Source: Linnemannia schmuckeri (taxonomy: Eukaryota; Mortierellomycota; Mortierellomycetes; Mortierellales; Mortierellaceae). Taken from it: DNA of 64,000 nucleotides. Positions 20,941-32,099 of this stretch are shown in pieces. The number at the start of each line of letters is the position of its first letter. Within the stretch, counting starts at the first letter, position 1. The notes beneath the pieces are model-generated. The model was not told the origin of the DNA and searched no databases. It saw only the letters and a list, made by a program, of their open reading frames with translations. Made by a program: the position numbers and the translations under genes. The stretch is taken from positions 2,666,001 through 2,730,000 of the forward strand of contig JANATG010000001.1 of the NCBI GenBank assembly GCA_029449235.1, in the 5' to 3' direction.

Positions 20941-22026
20941 GGTAAGCACAGCTTTTATTTTGTGAATGTTGAAAACGATGAGAACAAAAGGAATAATGAA
21001 GAGTGCTGATGTGAGGAGAGGGTGGTAGCAACGATGACTGTGGTAATGAATATTAAGTTGGAGACGAAAGCAGAAAGGCGTTGATAAGAGAGGCTGAGGG
21101 GAAGTGTGTGTGGGCAGGCGCGAGTGAGAGGAACGGAAGCCGGAGCATAAAAGAAGCCAGAAGCCAGAAGTCGTCACAACATGTGACAGTGAGACCGAGA
21201 AATTAAACAAGTCAAAACTGATTTTCGACGAGGAGGGAAAGGAGAACGACATCGATGATCAACCTTCCGCTTCAGGCGCCTCCTGCGTCTCGAAACTCAG
21301 CTCAGTAATCGACGATCATTTGTCTCAGTTTCTGATTGTCCTGATTTATATGACCTGTACATGTTGACCTTAACTCTATCTCTCCACAACGAAGAAAATC
21401 ATATCTAGGCAAGTCGAAGGGGACAGCGAGACAGCAGCGCGCGCCAACAAACAAGAACAGAAACACAAAGCTAAAATATGATTTGGGAGAAGGGGCAACA
21501 TGTTTACACTACGAGCAGCACATAAGGTCACTGTGCCCAGTAAAAGGTATTTTCCTCTCACTCATAAATTCGCATATGGCTCAGCTCCTTTCCTTTTTCT
21601 TGTTTTCTCTCTTTTTGCTTCTTCACGACAATAATCCTTCCCACTTCCGTCGCCCTTTCTGTAATTCTCTCCTCACAATCATCCCTCCCTGGACGTTCAC
21701 TCGCAACATAACCTCGGTACCTATCTGAATTAACCTCTTGGAAGAAGTCGATTGTAGTGTATGCCTTCATACGAACATTTCTTTTTGATATCAACAAAGA
21801 AAGTAAACAGAAAGCAAGACGGGCAAAACGAGAAAAGTTTATGTGAAATTGTGAACATGTGCATGTGTATTAAAGTGTGGAGTGAGAGATGAGTGGTGGT
21901 GATAACGTGTTTCTCAACAATCGTTGTCTTCTGGTTACTATGCCTACATCACCCTAATACTTCCTTTCTACTTTTTCGTATTATGCATCTCCATGTCGAA
22001 GTCAACAGCTATTTATTTCACAAAGA
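20941..22026. other. Intergenic, no gene seen
   Basis: Upstream side of the 20940 start followed by AT-rich spacer to the 3' end of the 22027 gene. Frames here are under 85 codons (apart from an upstream extension of the 20940 frame) and show no similarity to any family I know. Confidence 0.45.
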
Positions 22027-23976
22027 TCAAAATGGGTTCCAACTTGAGAACCACGACTCCAGTTCCGCCGGCTGATTTTGACAGAACACCGATTTGAGCA
22101 CCCTCTCAGGGCTCTGCTCGAGTTTGCCACAACAACCAAGCCGGCGGAGCTCAGGTAGACAAACAAAATGGTCAGAGTTCATCTCCTCCAGCATGTCCTT
22201 AACATCCTGAAGGAGACCCAGGCTCTTCATGCTACCCATCAGATCAACGTCCTCAACTCCTTCGCCCAATATGTTGCTGTGGGTGATGGAGCGGTTGTTC
22301 AGCCGAACATTCTCCAAAAGAGCTTCTTCTCTCAGCAGCTGGGCCCAGCCTTCAACAATGCTCCACCGCCTCGCTCTCTCCTCTGTTGTCCTACCAGACG
22401 GACATAACCAAGAAATTTCTTTCATCTCGCAACCAAATCGAGGAAACTCTAGCTGGAGACGCCCTAGACGCTTGAGCCTCGAAAGCAGACATAGCCCACC
22501 TCGGAGCTTCAAAGGATGTTCATGTGTGACTCCAACACCTCTTACAGGAGGCGGGCAGGAGCCAGAAAAAGCAATATGAAGGTCCAGTAAGCGTGGGCAG
22601 ACTCTGGACACATATCCGCAAACGACTCGCATATAATGGAAATTGTGAGTGGCTCTTGGTCCATGGAAATGTAGATCGAGGTGGAGGGTCTCCAGGTGAC
22701 GACAAGTCCAGATTCCAGGCACGTTCATCAATGAGGACTCAGTCATCTCATCGTCCTCGATGGCGTAGATGGCCTTGCGGCTGTAGAGGTCCATGAAGTC
22801 GGTCATGTATGGCATTTTGAGGGTCTTGAGGTGTCGTAGGGTGGACCCTTCACAGAGAAGGCGGTGCAGAGGGCGAGCTGAGTAACCTGATCGATTGTTG
22901 AGAAAGTCCAGTAGCCAACCGTTGCCTTTACAGATAGGTCGATCGGTGAGGATGATCTCGAGGGTCGTCAAGACAATTGACTGATCCAGCAACTGGGCAA
23001 TGATCGTTGGGGTAAGGTTGTAGAGCGGAATGATTCGTTCCTTGGCGTTAGGGCAGACTGCAAGGATGGCCTTCTCTTGCTCTTCATCAACAGATCTAGT
23101 CAGCTGGTCCGAATAATGGAATCGTTTGAGGGGGAGAGAGAGCGACTGTAGGTGGGCGCGGAAATGAGGCCAACTCCAACCATTGCCACTTGTCTTGGAA
23201 ATTGAGATCAACTGAAGTTCCTCGAGGTCGGGCATAATCGTCAGCATATCCTCTATCTTTTGCTGCAACGTAAGAAGGTGTTCGAGAACCAGGGTTCGTA
23301 GTGGTAGGCGACTCGGGAGAGCCTCTATCCCTCGATCAGTGTGAGGTCCCATCAAAGTCACGAAAACAGCGCTGGATACGCGTAGAGACAATAATGCTGG
23401 ACAGAGGACCAAGACCCTGACAAGGTCAAGAGACAGCACCTGCGACTTGTCGATGGTCAGACTCGTTAACGATAGGGGGAAAGGCAAGCGATTCAGCGAT
23501 TGGTCCTTAAAGTTGAATCCAGTCTTGAGCACCATTTCACGTAGAGGTCGGTTCAAGATCTCTTCAAAGGGTGTTTTCCTGAACCCAAGTAGTGGTGCCA
23601 GAGTTGCCCACAACACCGAGGGCGGTTGGAGAGAGGAAAGTGCAGAGTGCAAATCGGGACCGCGCCACGGATAGTCGCTCTGACAGATGACCACAAGTCG
23701 TTCGGCGCCTGGTAGTCGTGCCAGTACGTGTCTTGGTCCGGGAGATAGCCATTTCAGGTCCCAGGTCACTTCACGGCGCAGGCGGTGTTGATTGAGGAAG
23801 AACCATTTTCGACAGACGAGAACAGCAGTCCTAAGAGAATAATCATCGATGTACGAGAAGACCAGCTGGAGAAGTTCTGGGATGTCCAGAGGGGATAAGA
23901 ATCGATGGGTGAGAGAGTAGGAGGGTACGGAGTGTTGGCTTCCCTCATGTTGGAACCTGTCAAAGCCATTAGGCAT
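22027..23976 (-). CDS. F-box/LRR family A protein, intact
   Basis: Uninterrupted, intronless 649-codon frame. The F-box spans about residues 27-72 (LSPLDIPELLQLVFSYIDDY, then VCRKWFFLNQHRL), predicted to bind Skp1. The LRR body contains the family landmarks LPGAERLV, WRGPDLHSALSSL, PLRTLVLEHL, PDLEELQLISI, HLKTLKMPYM, CGYVSRVCPRLLDLHIAF, LRGGLCLLSRLKRL and LGLLQDVKDMLEEMN. It is closest in layout to the pseudogenes at 14.3-20.9 kb, so this block looks like a tandem array in which one member has stayed open. The start is the first ATG of the frame, 26 residues before the F-box. Substrate unknown. Confidence 0.9.
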   Translation of the reverse strand: MPNGFDRFQHEGSQHSVPSYSLTHRFLSPLDIPELLQLVFSYIDDYSLRTAVLVCRKWFFLNQHRLRREVTWDLKWLSPGPRHVLARLPGAERLVVICQSDYPWRGPDLHSALSSLQPPSVLWATLAPLLGFRKTPFEEILNRPLREMVLKTGFNFKDQSLNRLPFPLSLTSLTIDKSQVLSLDLVRVLVLCPALLSLRVSSAVFVTLMGPHTDRGIEALPSRLPLRTLVLEHLLTLQQKIEDMLTIMPDLEELQLISISKTSGNGWSWPHFRAHLQSLSLPLKRFHYSDQLTRSVDEEQEKAILAVCPNAKERIIPLYNLTPTIIAQLLDQSIVLTTLEIILTDRPICKGNGWLLDFLNNRSGYSARPLHRLLCEGSTLRHLKTLKMPYMTDFMDLYSRKAIYAIEDDEMTESSLMNVPGIWTCRHLETLHLDLHFHGPRATHNFHYMRVVCGYVSRVCPRLLDLHIAFSGSCPPPVRGVGVTHEHPLKLRGGLCLLSRLKRLGRLQLEFPRFGCEMKEISWLCPSGRTTEERARRWSIVEGWAQLLREEALLENVRLNNRSITHSNILGEGVEDVDLMGSMKSLGLLQDVKDMLEEMNSDHFVCLPELRRLGCCGKLEQSPERVLKSVFCQNQPAELESWFSSWNPF

Positions 23977-24479
23977 TGCTTTGTAGGAAGAGAGGAGCCG
24001 CGTGTTTGAAAACTATCTTGACAGGGAGGAGGGAGGGTGAAGGCTTTGTTGGCAGGTAGGCGTGGGTGAATGCAAAGCGACTCGAGCGACGTGAGGTAGA
24101 TGAATGCGAGTTGCAGATGTCCAGGTGAAGTTGAATGAGAGTAGTGGTGCAGTCGGCAAATTTGGTGCTGGGGGTAGAGGGGGTGCTGAGAATGGATGGA
24201 AGAATGTGAAGTGTTGGCGAATGAAAGACGCAAATGAGAATGACCTCGACCGTGGTCGCCTTGAGCAAGATGTTCTGTGTAAGGAGGGTGATCAACGAAA
24301 AATACAGTCACAGTACCTGACGGATGTCGCCGATGATTGATGTTCAGTAATGATGATACGTAGAAGACGGATTCGTATCCATGCTGGCGCAAACAAACAA
24401 GTTCAAAAGTGCGAAGAGGGGCAGACAGGTACGACGACACAAAAGGAAGCAGGCAAACAACGTACATTTTTGCAGGGAG
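23977..24479. other. Upstream region of the 22027-23976 gene
   Basis: On the minus strand this is a C/T-rich leader-like stretch typical of start-proximal DNA in this window. A 254-codon minus-strand frame (24530-23766) overlaps the start of the F-box gene in another frame and is a shadow. Confidence 0.45.
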
Positions 24480-24983
24480 AACTGACATCTGAGCCTGGTA
24501 TCGACGACATGGACGTTTTCGTAAGGTCATTGAATGACGGGACTATTGATACTTCTTAAGTCAACTCAAGCAGCTGTTCCTCCGTGGAATTTTCGCAATA
24601 GACGGCCTCCCCACACGGTTCCTTGAGATCATCCCATTGACCCGACTCTACCTGGAATTCTCGAAAGCAGAAATTATGGAAGCGATACTGAAAGTTGCGA
24701 ATCTCTCCAAGCTCAAAGGGTTACCCATTCGCGAGCTTGAGTATACTCTTGATGCAGAACATGTCCTTGCGACGAGAGCCAACGAGTTTACAGAGTCATT
24801 GGTGATATAGCTGGACGGGATCTCGTCCTACCAGTGTGCTAAAAATGGTGGCCGATCTAGGACAACGGAAGGATCTTCAAAGTCGCTGCTTCGCCATTGT
24901 GTAAAGAGAACATGGGTCGCGTCGAATACAAAGAATACTATTATCGCTTCTTACATCCCATTCTCCCAGTCCACTCGTTTTGA
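24480..24983 (+). pseudogene. Family B LRR protein relict, C-terminus only
   Basis: Reading one frame through, the segment gives FLEIIPLTRLYLEFS, then ILKVANLSKLKGLPI, then EFTESLVI, then a TAG, matching the last about 130 residues of the 9245 product (LIPLTRLHLSRVDD, LLEAVNLSRLEVLSI, EFLETLSVQLDE). After a frame change the very end reads YYYRFLHPILPV before a TGA at 24981-24983, matching YRFLQPILPV. Nothing of the N-terminal 850 residues is seen upstream. The 5' limit is approximate. Confidence 0.75.
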
Positions 24984-25370
24984 TACACCCTATTTTGCTC
25001 AATCCCACTTTCTCTTCATTTTGACATAAAAAGCACGAGCCCAGAAATAAAACGCATCTTACCAACGTAGCCAGCTTTAGTTTTGTCACGGTGTATTTCG
25101 TCTCCATGAACAAAGAAAATAAACAGCAGAAGGATGCGAAAAAGAACAATAGTATTATACACTAGATCAATCCTGTTTCTTTCCATGAGGAAAAGATCCC
25201 AAAACAGACCGTCGATGTCCGATCATCGGCACTCCTGAACCGGAGCCCGAACCCGAACTAGGAATATAATCTGACATAGATCCCGGAGTATGAACAAGCG
25301 GTTGTGGTGATAGTCTCCCACCAACTATTCCTACACTTACACCTGCGCCAACAACCGGCAGCATCGCAAT
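24984..25370. other. 3' region of FTR1 and spacer
   Basis: Contains the expected 3' UTR of FTR1 (minus strand). A 65-codon Gly/Ser-rich minus-strand frame (25364-25167) lies just past the FTR1 stop in a different frame; it could only matter if an unseen intron joined it, which I do not support. Confidence 0.4.
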
Positions 25371-27061
25371 TCATTCTGGCCGCTCTCCTCCACCATTTGC
25401 AGCACCAGTTGTAGTGCCAGCGTTGCCAACAGCGCCGTATCCATCATGTCGGCGGGTGAGGTGATGTGGTTGATGTCCACCATGAATACTGCCCTCGGCG
25501 CCCTCATATCCAATCAGCGTCTGCTCACTCGCATGCTCGCTCGAAGACCCCGCGACCGGCGTGTACACCTCTCCATCCTCCTCAAGGTCAGTCGCCGAAG
25601 ATCCAGCACTCAACAACGGTCTCGACGCCGTCGCGCCTCCTCTGGCAGTAGCTTTCTGAACACGTTTGTTGTTAAGACGGATCAACCAGGCCGAGACAAG
25701 ACCCCAATACATGATATATGACCCAACAGTCCAGTAGGAAGCAATGTTGCTCCATCCCACCAACGCATTCGCAACACTCCACCATCCAGCATCAGGTTGC
25801 TTGGGGTCACAGCACTTCAACGCCCACAAGTTGTACCGCGGGTCAAAAGTTCCCGCATCATCCGATTGCGCTCCCGTAAGCCTGTTCCAGTGATCCGCCT
25901 CAAACGCTGCAACACCCTTCGACACCAACCCAGCAGCAAGCAACATCAGCAAACAAGTCGACCCAACAAAGAAAGGATGCAACCTCATCTTGTTTCCTCC
26001 CCTGTAGATCAAGAAGCCAATCAACAGTCCCAATGCAACACCCGCAACAACTGCCAACGGAATAGCCTTGGGATCCTCCGTAAACGTCACACCTCCAATG
26101 AAAACTACCGCCTCAAGTCCCTCTCTCAAAACCGTTACCAACGGCAACAAGAAGAGGGCATACTTGCGAGACTGGTTCCCGAGTCCATTGGCGTTCTCAT
26201 CATCCATGGCTTTGGCGAGTTTGAGCTTCCATTTCTCCTGCATCTGGTTGGTCCTGAGCATGGCGATTCCGATCAAGGTGATCATCAGTACTGCGATAAA
26301 GGAGAAGCAGCCGACCCAGATTCCCTCACTCGCCGCCCACAAGTTCTTTCCGTACCAGTTCCTACATTTTGAAAGCGAATTTTGATTGTAAATGCAGGTT
26401 TCCACAACCGTAGGTGAAAAGAGATCAAAAAGGAGCAAATGATGATAAAGTAAGAGAAAGGTGGAAGTAGTCTTACCAGACGAGGATAAAGCCTCCACCG
26501 ATAGCCAAAGAGATCAACAATCCAAGACCAGTTCCTGCCCAGATCTACAAAAACAAAGCGTCGTCGCCGTCGTCGTTGTCGGAGAGTGTGATAACAGAAG
26601 TAAACAAACAAATTCGTTAGGTCCGAACGAACAACACACACTAACAAACATACACACTTTTCTGAGCAATTGAACACACAAACAAAAGGCCTTTTCTCCC
26701 TTTTCCCTCTCTTTTTCCATGGGGGTTTCCCGGTAAAATAAATATGGTTCCTGGCTTGTGCCTTTTCTCTCTGCTCGCCTGACCTTGCAACCACCCAACA
26801 ATTACAACATCAACACATTAACACCCACAAAAAAAAAAACGAAAATAAAGCAAACAACATACAACAGTCCAGCGCTTGGAGTTCTTTCGTTATTGTTGCT
26901 GATCCCTTTCTAATTACCTGACGAGAGAGCCGTTTACGCATGACATGGTCATCGCTCAACACCTGACGGAGAAACGACAGCAGGACCGAGACGATGATTG
27001 CAGCTTCGACCGTCTCACGGAAAATAATGAAAAACGTCGGGATACTTAGGTAGCCACTCAT
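25371..27061 (-). CDS. FTR1: High-affinity iron permease Ftr1 (exons 27061-26918, 26544-26477, 26361-25371)
   Basis: Three exons give a 400-aa multipass membrane protein. Both family iron-translocation motifs are present: IFRETVEAA at about residues 14-22 and LREGLEAVVF at about 149-158. Junctions are CAG|GTAATT to TAG|ATC and CTG|GTAAGA to TGTAG|GAAC, keeping phase and joining IWAGTGLGLLISLAIGGG to NWYGKNLWAASEGIWVG. The C-terminal about 90 residues are Ser/Gly-rich and cytosolic in the family. In fungi Ftr1 pairs with a multicopper ferroxidase at the plasma membrane to import Fe3+ after Fe2+ oxidation. The ferroxidase gene, often adjacent in other fungi, is not in this window. Candidate iron-GATA sites lie upstream. 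Confidence 0.93.
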
Positions 27062-27478
27062 TGTGAATCTTGTTATGTCTTGTTGTGTCGCTGCTGTTGG
27101 TGTTGGTGTTGTTGTTAATGTGAATTCGGGGCGAATATGTGTAATGGAAAGGGAGGTTTTGAATGTAAGGTTGGGAGGATGGAGAGTGAATCAGAAAAAG
27201 GAAAAGTGTCTCCGAGGTTGGAAAATGAGATAAGGGAGTGAGAAAGACGAGAAGTAGGTAGGGCGAGTGAATAAAGGGGTAAAGGGAAGGAAGGGTGAAA
27301 GAGGACGCGGAAAGATAGATAGGGGTTGATGAATGGGAAAAGAAAAGAAAAGAAATAAGAGTGGGAATAGGGGGATCGTTGCCTATGTGTATTTCTGTGT
27401 GTGTGAAAAAGAAAGACAAGTAGGAAAAACAAACGAGAAGGGCAGTCGGAACTGGCAATCAGATTGTCTCGACTAATA

Positions 27479-27487
27479 TTATCTGAC
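27479..27487 (-). promoter_or_regulatory. Candidate iron-responsive GATA site (8 of 9)
   Basis: TTATCTGAC on the plus strand reads GTCAGATAA on the FTR1 strand, one base from the ATCWGATAA consensus bound by fungal iron-regulated GATA repressors (SreA/Urbs1/Fep1 type). It lies about 420 bases upstream of the FTR1 ATG. Confidence 0.5.
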
Positions 27488-27503
27488 ATTGGCCAACTGA
27501 AAA

Positions 27504-27512
27504 ATCAGATAA
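27504..27512 (+). promoter_or_regulatory. Candidate iron-responsive GATA site (exact consensus)
   Basis: ATCAGATAA matches ATCWGATAA exactly. It is inverted relative to the 27479 site with 16 bases between them, about 445 bases upstream of the FTR1 start. A further partial match (ATCAGATTG) lies near 27459. Function is inferred from position and sequence only. Confidence 0.55.
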
Positions 27513-27692
27513 CTCTTTGTCTTTTTGTTGTTCCTCAGCAAAACACAACCACTCGTATGCTTGTTTATTCATACAAAAAGCAATCTGATAGCATACAAAC
27601 AGCAAAGGAAAAGAAAAAAAGGGAAAAAGGGGGAAAGAAAAAAAGAAAAAAGGAAAAAAAGGAAAAAAGAAAAAAAAAAAGCAAATAAGCGA

Positions 27693-30511
27693 TTAAACTG
27701 ACTGCAGGAGGAGACCAGACATGGCTTCCTCGGTGCGAGCACCCTTGCTGGTGGCATCATTGCGTTTGCTCAGGATCCGTTGAATCTTTGGGTGGCTCAG
27801 AATAGACGATGCACTGGGCCGGATCAAGTAGTCCGGCTGCATCATCTCCTTCACCAGTTCAATCAAATCTTCAGAAAACAGCTTCTGCTGACTCGACTTC
27901 ACAGTCGACGATCCCAGGACAGATTCGAACGGGGCTGACACAGACGATCCTGAAAGTGGGCTAGCACTAGTAACTGTTGCTGATGAGGACATAGTGGAAG
28001 TGGTAGAGGTGGATGTCGTTGATGGTTCGTTGGGTGGAGTGTCAAGTGCACCGTCGGTCAGATTCCTGCCCTGGTCCGTAATACTCTCCAAAGAAAAATC
28101 GCCGTCTCGGAGTTCGTGCCAATGTCGCCCCTCTCCCGGCAGGTCGCCGCTCCGGTTCGTGATCATCTCGTATATTGTCATTCCCAGACTGAAAATGTCT
28201 GAATATTTGCCGCAGTGTCCGTTCAGCAATTCCTGAGCCATGTAAAACTTGTCGCCTTCGGTGATATCCTTTTTCTCGACCGGGTAGATAACCGAATGAC
28301 CAAAGTCCCCAATCTTCAGCGCTCCTGCTGCCGTGATGAAAATATTCTCTGGCTTGATATCCAAGTGAATGATATTACTGTCATGAATAGCCCTCAATCC
28401 CTAGCATATAAATGTCACAAAATGTATCATTTGTTAGATCACAAGAATCAACCGTAAACATATAAAGCGCAGAACAAATACAAAGTACGACCCATTACTT
28501 ACCGATGCGAGATCGGTGAGGCATTTCCATGTCCGCTTCTCGTCAAACCCGCCATATTTCTTCTGAGCCAACAGCGCCGATTGCAAACTACATCGGAGAA
28601 AAGGAATTTATATTCAGCAAATCGAAAAGTCAATGGCGCACACAAATAAACCATAAACCAGATTTGTCGAAGGAAACAAAAAGTGTTACCTTCCGAGCTT
28701 GCACAACTCCATGCGCATGTAAATCTTGCCCTTTTGCTCCCACGCCTCCAAAAGTTGCAAAACATTAGGCGATTTTTCTATCCGCCACATATTCCTAACC
28801 TCATTCAGATATCTCTTTCTACCGTTCAGGTGTTGAGAAATGATATTGTAATGTTAATATCAACGCAAAGTAAAAAAAAAAAAAAAAAAAAAATAAAAGG
28901 TTTGGTTGTACTCAAAAAATAGGCGAGGAAGCATACCTCTCCATGGCGCCTTGAACAGTTCGTAGGAGCCGCTTGACGGCGTAAAACTCTTTGCTGTTTT
29001 TGCTCTGGACCTTCAAAACATCCGCGTGCTCTCCTGCTCCAAGGACAATCTCGTTCACGTAGAAGTTGGTCGTCAGGTAGTCTGGATACAATCTTGATCC
29101 CGCCTTGCCCTTTGAGAACATCACTATAACGAGTCAATTATCATAGTCAGCTAATGTGTTAAAAGATGAGACTTCTTGACAAAGCCAACAACGATAAACA
29201 TTAACGCAGATGCTCACCTCGTCGGTCGAGACGGAACAAGTCCTCTAGGTACTCTTCTGTCAAGTGATGTGGGTACTCTGAATACCATTGGCTTTCCGAC
29301 AAATAGTCCATCTCGAAGCGCGCCTTTGGTTTCGCTGATCCCAAAAACGGGTTATTTTCGCCGTCGTTTGCAAAGGGTGAGTTAACCGAGGCGGTCCTTG
29401 TAAGGAATGGGAAGCTGAGAGGGTCACTCTGTCGTGGCGTTCCTGGTGGCGTTCCAAAGTTTGGTGCAAGTACTGGTGAATATACTGGGCCTTCACTAGG
29501 TTCCGGTGTCGATGGCTTGGAAAAGTCAAGGATCCTAACTGGCGCATCATTTTCTGTTGTAACATAAGTTGAATATTAGTCCTGTGTTATTAAATTCCTC
29601 ATGTACCTCTTCTGCAGGGAGCTGCTCGCCTGTTCATGTGACGTGTGAGAATATGCACCTTTGGAAGAGAGACTTTTGAATCCTTTGCTCCGAAGGGTCT
29701 CCTCTCCCGGACTGGGTGTTTGTGGATGTTTTCCAAGAAGTGATCCCTTTTCTTTCATCTTTGACAAAAGCAACCCCGGCCGAGCGAGCGTAGGTTTGAC
29801 GAGGGGTGATGTACTTCCATGGATCTTGGTGGGTGTTGAGATAAAGTCGTCGTCGCTTGTAGGTGGAGGGGTCTTCATGACTCGTCGCCGTGGCACCATA
29901 GCTGCGGCTCGTTCTCCCTCTAGTAACATAGGGTTCCGTGTGTGCAAAGGTGTAGCCAGTACTGATGTAGAGACTCTTCTTTGCTCAAAGGGTTTGAATC
30001 CTGCTGAAAGAAATGAACTTGGCAGGGATGTAGACATGGTCGAGTCTGTGTCACTATCGTCTGCTCCGCCTTCGTCGTCCTGAAGTTGCTGGTCAATGTC
30101 CATGGCTTCTCCTGCTTCTGATGTGTGTTCAGGTTGGGTGTCCCGCTCTGTTTGTTTGCCTTTGGAAGTCATCATTGGGTCTAAACCAGTAAAGGGAAAC
30201 GATGGTCGTGCGTTAGTTCCTAATTGCAAACTAGAACTAACGTTTGAGATCGTTGATCCAAGAACGTTGTCGTTTTTACCTTGTGTCGAGGTCGTGAGCT
30301 CAGTCGTTACGCAGATTGTATTGTGAACGTGAGTATGGGGGTGTGTGTTGTGTGTTGTGTATGACAAACGAGACGGCGCTGCAGACTCGTTTTCTAATAA
30401 AAAAAAGAAGTTGGCTGGTGACGACGTGCACGGTGCTGACAGGGAGTAATAGTATTTGGTGGCGGACTAGACCAAACAGGCGGACCCCACTGCTGTGGTG
30501 GTTGTTGCTTG
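27693..30511 (-). CDS. WEE1: Wee1/Swe1-type protein kinase (multi-exon; 5' end uncertain)
   Basis: Supported exons, in order: 30393-29659, 29553-29218, 29123-28937, 28818-28690, 28587-28503, 28400-27693, all joining in phase. The N-terminal part is long, Ser/Pro-rich and low-complexity. The kinase domain has a Gly loop (LGAGEHADVLKV), YAVKRLL with the ATP-binding Lys, EVRNMW...SPNVLQLLEAWEQ, YMRMELCKLGSLQ, IIHLDIKPENIFI (catalytic Asp), IGDFG and EGDKFYMAQELLNG. These are Wee1/Myt1 features; the family phosphorylates the inhibitory Tyr (or Thr/Tyr) of Cdk1 to delay mitosis. A Ser/Thr-rich insert of about 70 residues sits in the C-lobe. APE of the activation segment reads AQE. A further 5' exon (30511-30432, QQWGPPVWSS) is plausible but needs a 38-nt intron, so the start is unresolved. 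Confidence 0.85.
28872..28893 (+). repeat. A22 homopolymer inside a kinase intron
   Basis: The run lies within the intron 28936-28819 and reads as a poly-T on the coding strand about 50 bases before the acceptor, so it may act as the polypyrimidine tract. Confidence 0.8.
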
Positions 30512-32099
30512 CTGTTAAGGAGAGAGAAAGTTGTTTAGGTGATCAGGTTGTTGTTGTTATTAGTCGTTTGGGAGTAATTGTCGTTGTTGGCGTGTTGGTG
30601 ATTAGAGTTGACGTTGCCGCTGCCTGTGCGTGGATGGTGAAAGGAGAAAAGAATAAAAGGCGCACTGTGTGCTGGAGAGAAAAGGTTAGAAAACAAACAA
30701 ATCCCACCCACGCCCGCCTGGACATCCTTTTTTCGAATAGGAGAAAAGTCTCGTGACTTTTCACCAAAGTAGCATATCTGTCTAGCCGAACAATCTTTAA
30801 TTGCACGACTTCTAGTTGGGGGGTGTCTAATTGAACGGTCTCGTTCAATGCACTAGTCTCTCGTTTTTCACTTGAATAGAAGCAACACCCACTCTTAGAA
30901 GCAACATTCACCCTTGACTTCTACATTCTCCTTCGTGTCATCCTCCTCCTCCGCTCTCACTTTCCATGATTAACAAGCTATTCTTTGTTCCTGCAACGCT
31001 GCTCGTTGCAGCTAATCTTATTATTTTAATTCATGCGAGAATGCAAAAATACGGGATGCTTTTTCCAATATACTAGATGTGGCCAATTTATGAAAAAAAG
31101 AAAATAATGCATAGATTAAAAGCACGCCTCACGCACAGAAAACAGGTAGGTAAATAAGAGAAATGAGGGACGCGACGCATTATTCACAATCCGTCGGTTC
31201 GTGCGATTTTTTTCATTCACAGAAGAATAGTTGTTTTCATGCTTTCACTTCATTACTTTTGCTGATTACGAATTTCACGAATGCATATGGGATCCCGTTT
31301 GCTGATAATTGCTTTGTTTATTTACTTGTCTATTCTGCCTTGCCCTGCCGTAGGAACAGGGGGCAGGGAGGGGGACGGTGCACCGCATGCCCTGGTAGTG
31401 ACCTTGTATTGAACACAAACAAAAACTGGGATGAAAGCTCAGGTGGGACAAGATAAAGAGAAAGCGCCATCGGGTCTAGCATCGTTGGGTTGTCGATCAT
31501 GCAGAATTTACGTTCGTGTATGTGTGTGTCTGCGTAAGGTTGTCTTTGTGTTTCTTGGTTTACTGACCCCTGATTTTTGGACTAGTTCCGGGCCAAGCGG
31601 GGTACTCATGACAGCACTTACAACCAGCCGTGACCGAGAGAGAGGAATAAAAAAGAGAATTTGAGAAAAGAAGGCAGCAATGGAGTGGAGTGGAGTGGAG
31701 TGGAGGGTGAAAGAGGGAAAGTGTAAGACGGACACAACAACCGATGATACACTCAACAATAGGTCAGTTGAAATGTTGAACTTACAGACAACGGCAAAAG
31801 TTGAAAAAACGCAAGAAAGAAAGGCGAGAAATGAGTCGCAAGTATCAGACGGAATGCAAACGGGACACTTGCTTGTTAAGTTATTGAGTTGGGACGGATG
31901 CTCGAGTGTGGTGTCTGTGTGTGTATGTCGGGTATTAAGCAACCATTGTCCACGAGTGAATCAGGAGAATAGGCCATTCAAGGCCGTACTAATATCAAAG
32001 ACAGAAAAAAGGGGAGAGAGACGACCAGAGAGAAAGGACAGTTGCCTGTCGGTCTACGACTGTTGGTGTTGCTGTTCTATTTACGTGTGTGAGCGTGTG
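30512..32099. other. Intergenic upstream of the kinase gene
   Basis: No supported gene. Frames on both strands (up to 146 codons) are fragments without family resemblance. The unresolved 5' end of the kinase gene may extend into 30512-30760. Confidence 0.4.
31681..31705 (+). repeat. GGAGT pentanucleotide microsatellite, five units
   Basis: Five head-to-tail units of TGGAG on the plus strand, followed by another G-rich stretch. No gene overlaps it. Confidence 0.9.

Larger units (their letters stand above)
27062..27692. promoter_or_regulatory. FTR1 upstream region
   Basis: About 630 bases between the FTR1 start codon and the 3' end of the kinase gene, also on the minus strand. The first 400 are C/T-rich on the FTR1 strand, then come two GATA-type sites and a purine-rich run (27600-27680, plus strand). 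Confidence 0.5.

Noticed and set aside
23766..24530. 254-codon minus-strand frame over the start of the 22027-23976 gene
   Set aside because: Overlaps the F-box exon in another frame and reads through its C/T-rich leader.
25167..25364. Gly/Ser-rich frame immediately after the FTR1 stop
   Set aside because: Different frame, no convincing splice pair to join it to FTR1, and FTR1 is already full length at 400 aa.
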